A stretch of DNA of 20,000 bases, from assembly GCF_006874765.1 (NCBI RefSeq), contig NZ_CP040840.1:2777501-2797500 (forward strand), in the 5' to 3' direction. Positions 1 to 20,000 of the stretch are shown in pieces; the stretch's first letter is position 1, and each line of letters starts with the position of its first letter. Below the pieces are notes generated by a model that saw only the letters and a program-made list of their open reading frames with translations, searched no databases and had not been told where the DNA came from. Origin of the DNA: Leptospira weilii (GTDB lineage Bacteria; Spirochaetota; Leptospiria; Leptospirales; Leptospiraceae). The position numbers were made by a program, and so were the translations under genes.

Positions 1-90
1 CTCTTTTTGATCTTTTTCCTAAGTAATCAAAACAAGTTTAAAACAAAGATTTTCTTTGACCCTATTTTTGATCGACAAAAGAATGTACGC

Positions 91-651
<561 letters not shown>

Positions 652-729
652 AATTTTCTCATACAGCTTTCAATTTTGAAATCGATTTTCGAGTATAATA
701 CCGATATTCGTTCAGGATTTTTTAATTAG

Positions 730-812
730 GGATTCCTATAAAATACCGTTCATTTGAGCGCAAATCTCACGTTCAGACGGACACTCGATTCTGCAGAGAT
801 GAGTAAAAAGCC
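730..812 (+). repeat. Dispersed degenerate element, copy A
   Basis: This segment aligns by eye with 7914-8010 in the same orientation. Shared blocks in order are GAT-CCT-TAAAATA, ATTTGAGC, GT-T-AGACG, GGACACTC and AGAGATGAGTAA. Copy A is shorter by a few gaps. No ORF of useful length is present. It may be a decayed insertion sequence end, a MITE or a mobile intergenic repeat; the family is not recognised. Confidence 0.6.
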
Positions 813-862
813 AGAAATCAATTCGTTCGTAACTTCCAAGGTTTTGGAGTAACAATAGCGTG

Positions 863-880
863 AATTTGAATATTCAAATT
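863..880. promoter_or_regulatory. Perfect 18-bp palindrome, candidate operator
   Basis: AATTTGAATATTCAAATT equals its own reverse complement. It ends 14 bases before the -35 hexamer of the promoter upstream of the PAS kinase gene, a position suited to a dimeric activator or repressor. The palindrome is seen directly; the operator role is inferred. Confidence 0.5.
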
Positions 881-894
881 TTCGATTTTACGAT

Positions 895-923
895 TTGACA
901 AGGCTCGATCCGCATGATATCTT
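895..923 (+). promoter_or_regulatory. Sigma70-type promoter for the PAS kinase operon
   Basis: A perfect TTGACA (895-900), a 17-base spacer and TATCTT (918-923, four of six consensus positions) lie about 70 bases upstream of the kinase ATG. The predicted start of transcription is near 930. Confidence 0.6.
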
Positions 924-992
924 GACCCGACTCTTTTTCGTTCGAACGTTCATACTCAGACAATTCGATGAGTAAAACCTAATCGATTCAAA

Positions 993-2881
<1,889 letters not shown>

Positions 2882-2921
2882 GCCAACTTTAAATTCGTCC
2901 CAATTCCAATCAAACTCCTAA

Positions 2922-3044
2922 AACGCGATCCTTAGAGAGCGTTTTGCTGAGTTAACGCGATCCTTAGAGAGCGTTTTGCTGAGTTAACGCGATCCTTAGA
3001 GAGCGTTTTGCTGAGTTAACGCGATCCTTAGAGAGCGTTTTGCT
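2922..3044. repeat. Tandem array of a 32-bp unit, nearly four copies
   Basis: The unit recurs at exact 32-base intervals (CGCGATCC at 2924, 2956, 2988 and 3020); the last copy breaks down after GCGTTTTGCT. Each unit contains GCGATCCTTAGAGAGCG followed by TTTTGCTGAGTT. The first unit can form an AAAACGC/GCGTTTT stem around a 12-base loop. The copies are identical, so the array is recent or homogenised and may vary in number between strains. It lies just after the response regulator stop. Confidence 0.95.
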
Positions 3045-3132
3045 TGAGTTTCCCTGATTTTTGAGTGATGAAGTATATCATCGAGTTCACTTTAAGTAAA
3101 AGAATTTCAATACAAAACGTTTTATAAAAAAC

Positions 3133-3147
3133 GTAGGAGTTCTCACA
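3133..3147. repeat. Short palindromic repeat, imperfect copy
   Basis: The minus strand reads TGTGAGAACTCCTAC and matches the perfect hairpin at 17112-17127 with a few changes. It sits in the gap between the 32-bp array and the small hypothetical gene. A nearby AAAACGTTTT palindrome (3114-3123) is separate. Confidence 0.5.
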
Positions 3148-3187
3148 GTTTCTTTCTTCTACAATCTCGTTGTAGTAAATTTGACTC

Positions 3188-3610
3188 TCAATCACTATTT
3201 TCCCAAGTAAGGATTCCGGATTTTCCCGAAAATCCATAGTATTCCGAATCTTCATTCTTAGGCAAAAGATTTACGTAAATCCACGCTTCGTGCGATTGGG
3301 ACATTCTATTTCTATCCACCTTCAAATTGGGAAGAAAATATAAAGGCACCAAAAGCGAATCTATAAAATCCGCCGTTTCCTCATCAATCCCCGCACTACA
3401 CCAACCGTTCCATTTAGGTCCGATAAAATACTTCCGCAACTCCATTTGAACTTTATTTTCGAAATCCTCAATCAGAACAAAAGCCCCCTCGGCCTTCGGC
3501 TGCGAACAAACATATCCGCCTGTCTGATTGGAATAGATCACTCCGGTTTTGTGCTCTATAATCAGCCCAATCTTTTCCATTCCCCAAAGTCTAATAATCG
3601 GTTGATTCAT
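3188..3610 (-). CDS. Conserved hypothetical protein, possibly DUF6210
   Basis: This is a 140-residue soluble protein with no signal peptide or membrane segment. The N-terminal stretch GLIIEHKTGVIYSNQTGGYV is the most family-like part and recalls DUF6210, but that assignment rests on memory and no function is known to me. The C-terminal half is rich in aromatics (WNGW, WIYVNLLP). It is read against both flanking operons and stands alone. The ATG at 3610 has no clear ribosome site; Met11 is an alternative start. The codon pattern looks genuine, and small orphan genes of this kind are often immunity or accessory genes, which is only a guess. Confidence 0.6.
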   Translation of the reverse strand: MNQPIIRLWGMEKIGLIIEHKTGVIYSNQTGGYVCSQPKAEGAFVLIEDFENKVQMELRKYFIGPKWNGWCSAGIDEETADFIDSLLVPLYFLPNLKVDRNRMSQSHEAWIYVNLLPKNEDSEYYGFSGKSGILTWENSD

Positions 3611-3633
3611 AATTTTAACGTTATGCTACTATT

Positions 3634-3684
3634 AAACGGCCACTTTTTCAAAGACGTTTGTATTATTCTATCGCTTGGCCGTTT
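3634..3684. repeat. Nine-bp inverted repeat with a 33-base loop
   Basis: AAACGGCCA at 3634-3642 pairs exactly with TGGCCGTTT at 3676-3684. The repeat lies between the start of the small minus-strand gene and gap. It has no T-run, so it is not a typical terminator; it may be a decayed element end or a structured leader. Confidence 0.55.
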
Positions 3685-3798
3685 CCGCTTTGTACAACGT
3701 AAAATGAATAGATCCGTATTCCGTAACAAGGCCAAGTAGAAATTTCTTATAAAAATCCCAGACTCATTCCCAAATTCTTCCCAAAAAACGGATTTTCA

Positions 3799-3846
3799 AG
3801 AGAATTATCTGGGAAAATACTGTATCCAAACCTTAAAAAATTCTCT
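3799..3846. promoter_or_regulatory. Eight-bp inverted repeat upstream of gap
   Basis: AGAGAATT (3799-3806) and AATTCTCT (3839-3846) are exact inverted copies flanking 32 AT-rich bases, about 60 bases before the gap start. They could form a leader hairpin or mark a regulator site. Only the repeat itself is certain; no convincing -35/-10 pair was found. Confidence 0.35.
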
Positions 3847-3873
3847 CTGAACGCACACCGAACCGGGAGACCT

Positions 3874-6109
<2,236 letters not shown>

Positions 6110-6144
6110 GGTTACCGATTTTATGCGAACTTCGGAGATTTAGA

Positions 6145-6151
6145 GTTAGGC
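6145..6151 (+). other. Candidate integron-type recombination core, GTTAGGC
   Basis: GTTAGGC fits the attC/attI core consensus GTTRRRY exactly. It lies 36 bases after pgk and 25 bases before the first accessory ORF, where the left edge of an inserted cassette would be. A seven-base match alone is weak; its value comes from the attC-like palindrome at 6936-7025. Confidence 0.3.
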
Positions 6152-6175
6152 GTAATAGCCGTTGAGCAAACAAAA

Positions 6176-6572
6176 ATGTCGTACACTGTCATTTTACAAA
6201 ACGAAAGTGGAACTATTATTTCTCAACTCAAAGGGGAGCTCACTATCCAAAAAACGGACGGGATCTTGCTTAAATATCTTGATCCATACGGTGATGCAAT
6301 TTTCAACTATCTCCAGATGCCTGATTTAATAACTGACCTCAGAGCCATTCCAGACCAAGATTCGCTGATTTTACAGGTAATTGAAATGGCAATTCAATGC
6401 AGGAATGGCAGGTTGCTATTTGGACGACGGCGCTCCGGTTGGTGACATGTTATTGGTCAGGCTGAGTAAGAATCAACAACCGATCTACAAGGAGTTGGCT
6501 AATGAGTGGTTTGATCCAAACACAAGAGTTTCGTTTGGCCTTAAGTCCATATTGGGACTACGCACCGATTGA
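6176..6572 (+). pseudogene. Small hypothetical protein gene with a frameshift
   Basis: The first frame (from ATG 6176) encodes about 80 residues, then continues out of frame to a stop at 6445. A second frame, open from at least 6381, continues the protein to the stop at 6572. The join is near 6415-6420: removing one T after AATGGCAGG gives a continuous product of about 131 residues running NGR then CYLDDGAPVGDML. The reconstructed protein is soluble and unrecognised. Its end is seven bases before the next ORF. It could be an immunity-like or other cassette gene. A sequencing error would restore an intact gene. Confidence 0.6.
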
Positions 6573-6579
6573 ATAACAT

Positions 6580-6924
6580 ATGGACCACGAGACGGTTCAA
6601 TTTTTGGACAAGTACATCTTCCCCGAGTTGCACGACCTCAATACAGGTTTTGATGTCCCCGCAATTCGCTATTTTAGTAAAGACGACTTCGAAATCATCC
6701 TCCACCGTTGCGCGGAATTTGGAGTCCAAGTCTTGGGGATAGAACCCTGGCCAGACGGGAAATTCGGCGGTGTTAAGACGTATGAGGACTACACTGACGA
6801 CCCTGCAGATTTCGTTTGGTATCGATCCGCGTTTGAGGAGTTTCTTGCAGAAGGTATTATATCTCACTTCGCCGCGTCCTACGCGGTTCCGAAAGACGTC
6901 TTGCGTCGACATACATCTCACTGA
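6580..6924 (+). CDS. Small hypothetical protein, cassette-like
   Basis: This is an intact 114-residue acidic protein without a signal or membrane segment. Its conserved-looking core includes DFEIILHRCAEFGVQVLGIE and KTYEDYTDDPADFVWYRSAF, a Trp/Tyr/Asp-rich pattern recalling small immunity-type proteins, but I cannot name a family. The start ATG is seven bases after the preceding frameshifted gene. Its stop lies only 11 bases before the attC-like palindrome, as is usual for integron gene cassettes. Base composition looks more GC-rich than the following toxin-antitoxin genes, suggesting separate origins. Confidence 0.65.
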   Translation: MDHETVQFLDKYIFPELHDLNTGFDVPAIRYFSKDDFEIILHRCAEFGVQVLGIEPWPDGKFGGVKTYEDYTDDPADFVWYRSAFEEFLAEGIISHFAASYAVPKDVLRRHTSH

Positions 6925-6935
6925 GCGCGACCTTC

Positions 6936-7025
6936 GTATAACTTCACATACACGCTGCGGCCTCCATGGTTGGTCCTCGGGCACATTCGCCTCCGGCGAA
7001 CGTAGAGAAGCCTATTTCGTTAGCC
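6936..7025 (+). repeat. attC-like imperfect palindrome
   Basis: The 90-base segment begins GTATAAC (6936-6942, close to RYYYAAC) and ends GTTAGCC (7019-7025, close to GTTRRRY). Inner arms pair imperfectly: AACTTC near the left against GAAG near the right, CTGCGG against CCGGCG, and an internal perfect hairpin TTCGCC-TCC-GGCGAA. Length and layout fit an integron attC site; both cores deviate slightly from consensus. No integrase gene is in the window. The function is inferred. Confidence 0.5.
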
Positions 7026-7084
7026 GAACATGCCCCAAATCCTGCTCGAAGAGGCTAAATTAGCGATTGACGGATGACAGCATA

Positions 7085-7090
7085 TATACT
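7085..7090 (+). promoter_or_regulatory. Possible -10 element of the toxin-antitoxin pair
   Basis: TATACT lies 12 bases before the TTG start of the PIN toxin. Transcription would start near 7097, giving an almost leaderless mRNA, in keeping with the lack of any ribosome site. A TTGACG at 7067-7072 is too close (12-base spacing) to be a standard -35. Confidence 0.3.
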
Positions 7091-7102
7091 ACCATCTAAA
7101 TA

Positions 7103-7549
7103 TTGAAAGTCGTCTTAGATACAAATGTCCTTTATCAAGTGTTAAGAGCAAAAAAAGGAGCTTCGCGAGCAATTCTGGAATTAATTTTCGATCAGAAAAT
7201 TAAGTTAGGATTATCAATACCAGTATTTAAAGAATACGAGGAAGTATTAAATAGACAGACTTCGAAAGTAGATCTTGGAATTAATAATAAAGAAATAAAA
7301 AAGATATTGGGATTTATTGCTTACATAAGCTATCCGCAGACGATTTATTTTGCCTTTCGTCCAAACTTGCGCGATGAAGATGATAATCATTTTGTCGAAC
7401 TTACATTAGCCTGTAATGCGGATTATTTGATTACTAGTAACGTAAAAGATTATCTAATAGATAACGATTTAAAATTTCAGGATTTGAAAGTTATAACGCC
7501 ATCAAATTTTATGAACTATTGGCGGGAGAATTATGAAAACAAAAGCTAG
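7103..7549 (+). CDS. PIN-domain toxin (COG1569-like ribonuclease)
   Basis: This 148-residue protein has the PIN nuclease pattern: N-terminal VVLDTNVL with Asp6, a middle acidic EYEEVL (44-50), and the C-terminal DEDDNHFVELTLACNADYLI block (91-110) carrying the remaining acidic metal ligands. PIN toxins of toxin-antitoxin systems cleave RNA in the cytoplasm. The start is TTG at 7103: an in-frame TAA at 7097-7099 excludes anything longer and the family normally starts M-K-x-V-L-D-T-N. The antitoxin gene overlaps its end by 17 bases, so the toxin comes first, the reverse of the classical vapBC order but usual for this PIN subgroup. The DNA here looks markedly AT-rich compared with the preceding cassette. 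Confidence 0.85.
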   Translation: MKVVLDTNVLYQVLRAKKGASRAILELIFDQKIKLGLSIPVFKEYEEVLNRQTSKVDLGINNKEIKKILGFIAYISYPQTIYFAFRPNLRDEDDNHFVELTLACNADYLITSNVKDYLIDNDLKFQDLKVITPSNFMNYWRENYENKS

Positions 7550-7796
7550 CGTATTAACTATTAGAATTCCTTCTGAACTGAAGCATAAAATTGAAAAAGT
7601 GGCTGAAGAGCAGGGCGTTTCAATAAATCAGTTAGCATTATACGCATTTACCAAAGAAATTCAAGATCTTGAAACTTCTCAATATTTTGAAAAATATTAC
7701 AAAGGTAAAACTAAGAAGCAAATTTTCGCAGACTTTAGGAATGTACTTTCTGAGATTAATAGTGACGGCAAAATTCCTGTTTGGGATAAATTATAA
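7533..7796 (+). CDS. Ribbon-helix-helix antitoxin of the PIN toxin
   Basis: The 87-residue protein starts with a ribbon-helix-helix DNA-binding fold: strand VLTIRIP (7-13), then helices ELKHKIEKVAEEQG and SINQLALYAFTKEIQ. The C-terminal half (about 50-87: YYKGKTKKQIFADF, ending GKIPVWDKL) is the likely toxin-binding tail. It starts inside the toxin gene with ribosome site GGGAG (7524-7528). It should bind and neutralise the PIN toxin and repress the shared promoter, as CopG-type antitoxins do. Function is inferred from fold and coupling. Confidence 0.82.
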   Translation: MKTKASVLTIRIPSELKHKIEKVAEEQGVSINQLALYAFTKEIQDLETSQYFEKYYKGKTKKQIFADFRNVLSEINSDGKIPVWDKL

Positions 7797-8055
7797 TATT
7801 TAATAATCGGGGCACGTCTCCTCACTTCCGTTCGAGATTTCGGTTTGCAAGACGTTCGGTAAGACTCACTCAAACCTCGTGTCAATCCAAATGAAGAAAA
7901 CCAAATCTCCTGCTGATCCCTGTAAAATAGAATACTGTTAATTTGAGCATCAACCCCGTGTTTAGACGCAGAATTTTGGACACTCTATTATATAGAGATG
8001 AGTAAGAGCTTGTCCTAAAACCATTCTGCTCTATCGGGAAAAAGGAAAGCACGAA
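7797..8055. other. Intergenic stretch after the toxin-antitoxin pair
   Basis: No intact gene is seen. The left half (7800-7910) has no recognisable content. The right half holds copy B of the dispersed element, followed directly by the coding remnant that ends at 8217. Confidence 0.6.
7914..8010 (+). repeat. Dispersed degenerate element, copy B
   Basis: This is the longer of two related copies (see 730-812), with the shared blocks TAAAATA, AATTTGAGC, TTAGACG, GGACACTC and TAGAGATGAGTAA. Its right end abuts the truncated coding frame that continues to 8217, suggesting that insertion or deletion at this edge removed the front of a gene. Confidence 0.6.
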
Positions 8056-8217
8056 GTGACAAATTTGAATTTTTGGTTCGGTAAAGAAACCGCAGATCTG
8101 GCAAAACGTTTCGACGCCCGAAACGGAAATGATTCCTTTTTACAAAATTTGAAAGAACTCGAGACGTTACACGTTCTTGCCGCTCCGTATCTGATCACCT
8201 ATCAAAAAAATAATTAA
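8017..8217 (+). pseudogene. 3' fragment of a truncated gene (or a 53-residue ORF)
   Basis: The frame ending at the TAA 8215-8217 reads as credible protein back to about 8017 (PKTILLYREKGKHE, then TNLNFWFGKETADLAKRF), across the only plausible start, GTG at 8056. From the GTG it would encode 53 residues with AAGGAAAG as ribosome site. The end, HVLAAPYLITYQK, resembles the closing strand of some methyltransferases, which is a weak guess. Coding character before the GTG and the abutting dispersed element favour a decayed gene whose 5' part was lost. Confidence 0.45.
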
Positions 8218-8292
8218 AAATCCTTGAAGCCATTCCCCTTCCCTACAAACTCTTCCCAGTTTTATTGGAATCATCCATCAAGAGGAGCCCGC

Positions 8293-9045
<753 letters not shown>

Positions 9046-9058
9046 TATCAAATCAAAC

Positions 9059-9086
9059 CCTGACAAAGAGTATTTTAATTGTCAGG
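9059..9086. promoter_or_regulatory. Inverted repeat between tpiA and secG
   Basis: CCTGACA (9059-9065) and TGTCAGG (9080-9086) form a perfect 7-bp stem with a 14-base loop, 13 bases after the tpiA stop. No T-run follows, so it is not a classical intrinsic terminator. It could be a processing site, a weak attenuator or an mRNA 3'-end stabiliser. Confidence 0.4.
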
Positions 9087-9139
9087 CCTTCCGGGCTTCA
9101 TAATTTGGTAAAGGATTCAATTTTTTCTCAGGAACTGAT

Positions 9140-9490
<351 letters not shown>

Positions 9491-9496
9491 TTCCGG

Positions 9497-10204
<708 letters not shown>

Positions 10205-10216
10205 TATTGAGTCTTC

Positions 10217-12342
<2,126 letters not shown>

Positions 12343-12419
12343 ACGGATTCAAAAAATATAATTATCCGGAATCATCAATTTTGGACTTTTATTATTTTAT
12401 ATATTAGAAATTATTAAAA

Positions 12420-16498
<4,079 letters not shown>

Positions 16499-16512
<14 letters not shown>

Positions 16513-16528
16513 ATGTCGAGCGATCCAT
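16499..16528 (-). other. Mini-ORF overlapping the argS start
   Basis: An ATG in the last repeat fragment (16526-16528) opens a nine-codon frame, MDRSTYERK, whose TGA lies 11 bases inside argS. Each full repeat unit carries a related 18-codon ATG-to-TAG frame ([18 protein letters not shown]). Expression is not shown; termination and re-initiation could influence argS translation. Confidence 0.3.
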
Positions 16529-17101
16529 AGAGAGCGAGACAGCCTACGAGCAAAACGTGGCGAGTGACTTCCAACGAAGTTGGAAAAGAGAGCGATCCAT
16601 AGAGAGCGAGACAGCCTACGAGCAAAACGTGGCGAGTGGCTTCCAACGAAGTTGGAAAAGAGAGCGATCCATAGAGAGCGAGACAGCCTACGAGCAAAAC
16701 GTGGCGAGTGGCTTCCAACGAAGTTGGAAAAGAGAGCGATCCATAGAGAGCGAGACAGCCTACGAGCAAAGCGTGGCGAGTGGCTTCCAACGAAGTTGGA
16801 AAAGAGAGCGATCCATAGAGAGCGAGACAGCCTACGAGCAAAGCGTGGCGAGTGGCTTCCAACGAAGTTGGAAAAGAGAGCGATCCATAGAGAGCGAGAC
16901 AGCCTACGAGCAAAACGTGGCGAGTGACTTCCAACGAAGTTGGAAAAGAGAGCGATCCATAGAGAGCGAGACAGCCTACGAGCAAAACGTGGCGAGTGAC
17001 TTCCAACGAAGTTGGAAAAGAGAGCGATCCATAGAGAGCGAGACAGCCTACGAGCAAAGCGTGGCGAGTGGCTTCCAACGAAGTTGGAAAAGAGAGCGAT
17101 C
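16520..17101. repeat. Eight tandem copies of a 72-bp unit in the argS leader
   Basis: GCGATCC recurs every 72 bases at 16520, 16592, 16664, 16736, 16808, 16880, 16952 and 17024; a six-base partial copy begins at 17096. The copies differ at only two places: AAAACG or AAAGCG, and GTGACTT or GTGGCTT. Each unit contains the hairpin TTCCAAC-GAA-GTTGGAA. Because 72 is divisible by three and few stops occur, four of six frames stay open across the array. High identity suggests recent expansion and likely length variation between strains. The array ends seven bases before the argS ATG. Confidence 0.98.
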
Positions 17102-17111
17102 TTCCGTAAAA

Positions 17112-17127
17112 TGTGGGAACTCCCACA
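17112..17127. repeat. Short palindromic repeat, perfect copy
   Basis: TGTGGGA-AC-TCCCACA is a perfect 7-bp stem with a 2-base loop. An imperfect relative lies at 3133-3147. I associate this motif with Leptospira intergenic regions, from memory. It borders the distal end of the 72-bp array. Confidence 0.6.
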
Positions 17128-17234
17128 AAGTTCGGTGAAACCGGGTCCGGGGAAAACACGCAAGAATTTCCCGAGGAAGGCGTGAGACGCGATTTTTCCA
17201 AGGGGGAAACTTCCCTTTTTGCTTCAATTTCTTT

Positions 17235-17249
17235 CATAAAAATCCTTAT
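17235..17249 (-). promoter_or_regulatory. Ribosome site and ATG resembling the argS start
   Basis: On the minus strand, AATAAGGATTTTTATG places AAGGA five bases before an ATG at 17237. The following bases, ATGAAAGAAATTGAAGC, nearly match the argS start ATGAAAGAAAATGAAAC. This could be a displaced or ancestral translation start separated from argS by repeat expansion; coincidence is possible in A-rich DNA. Confidence 0.3.
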
Positions 17250-17316
17250 TGCAAAAGTAATCCGTACGAAACGATACAAGCCATTTTATCGTCAATTTCG
17301 CAAGGAATAGTCGATT

Positions 17317-20000
<2,684 letters not shown>

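Larger units (their letters stand above)
652..992. other. Intergenic region of 341 bases before the PAS kinase
   Basis: No convincing gene is seen here. The region holds one copy of a degenerate dispersed element (about 730-812), a perfect 18-bp palindrome (863-880) and a sigma70-type promoter (895-923). A TATAAT hexamer at 694-699 has no acceptable -35 at normal spacing. Confidence 0.7.
16513..17316. other. Argument region between the small membrane gene and argS
   Basis: This 804-base gap holds eight 72-bp repeats, a perfect short hairpin at 17112-17127 and, on the minus strand, a ribosome site AAGGA with an ATG at 17237. That ATG opens the frame [15 protein letters not shown], which runs into the repeats. 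No recognisable protein is encoded. Confidence 0.6.

Noticed and set aside
694..699. TATAAT as a second promoter before the PAS kinase
   Set aside because: The only -35-like TTGAAA is 12 bases away, too close; the promoter at 895-923 is much better.
2922..3044. CRISPR array
   Set aside because: The 32-bp units are head-to-tail with no spacers and no cas genes are nearby.
3620..3698. attC-like site (GTTATGC ... GTACAAC)
   Set aside because: The core arms are in the wrong order on both strands for an attC site, so this looks like an ordinary inverted repeat.
6770..7063. 97-codon frame overlapping the second cassette ORF
   Set aside because: It overlaps the better ORF at 6580-6924 and runs through the attC-like palindrome with an Arg/Cys/Ser-rich, non-protein-like product.
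16520..17101. CRISPR array or repeat-protein gene
   Set aside because: The whole 72-bp unit repeats with no unique spacers. Openness of four frames on both strands follows from the period being divisible by three and does not indicate coding.
16513..17163. N-terminal extension of ArgS
   Set aside because: The added residues are only translated repeats; the MKENET start gives the normal family length.
17208..17225. Intrinsic terminator (AAGGGGGAAACTTCCCTTTTT on the plus strand)
   Set aside because: No plus-strand gene ends upstream, and on the minus strand the hairpin is not followed by a T-run.

Overview
The window looks like part of a Leptospira chromosome (spirochaete, probably a pathogenic-clade species). 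This is judged by eye from the moderately AT-rich composition, TTG starts, the gap-pgk-tpiA-secG glycolysis block, spirochaete-style PAS histidine kinase/response regulator pairs, and short palindromic intergenic repeats I associate with that genus. The assignment is inference; no database search was possible.

Layout, left to right. 1-651: a signal peptidase I-like protein that appears to lack both catalytic residues. 652-992: intergenic DNA with a degenerate dispersed element, an 18-bp perfect palindrome and a good sigma70 promoter. 993-2881: a tandem-PAS histidine kinase translationally coupled to a single-domain response regulator. 2882-3904: a 32-bp tandem array, a small hypothetical gene on the minus strand and several inverted repeats. 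3905-6109: gap-pgk. 6110-8220: an accessory insertion between pgk and tpiA, holding two small ORFs bounded by integron-cassette-like recombination sites (one ORF frameshifted), a PIN toxin with a ribbon-helix-helix antitoxin, a second copy of the dispersed element and a 3' gene fragment. 8293-9490: tpiA-secG. 9497-12342: an exported protein, then a kinase and a response regulator carrying an RsbW-like ATPase domain. From 12420 to the right edge everything is on the minus strand. In transcription order it is a 7TM-HD (PgpH-like) phosphodiesterase, ybeY, recO, a small membrane protein, an array of eight 72-bp repeats, argS, cinA and a beta-propeller protein.

The housekeeping genes are tightly packed, with overlapping or adjacent starts and stops (gap/pgk, HK/RR, argS/cinA/propeller, HD/ybeY/recO), so most are probably co-transcribed. 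The unusual signals lie at the joints. The argS 5' region is made of 72-bp repeats that are open in four frames and invite an over-long ArgS annotation. The ybeY start seems to be a non-AUG codon (ATT or CTG) overlapping the stop of the HD gene. ArgS has NIVS where the class I HIGH motif should be. The 32-bp and 72-bp arrays, 13 kb apart, share a 17-nt core. The pgk-tpiA interval looks like a repeated insertion site.
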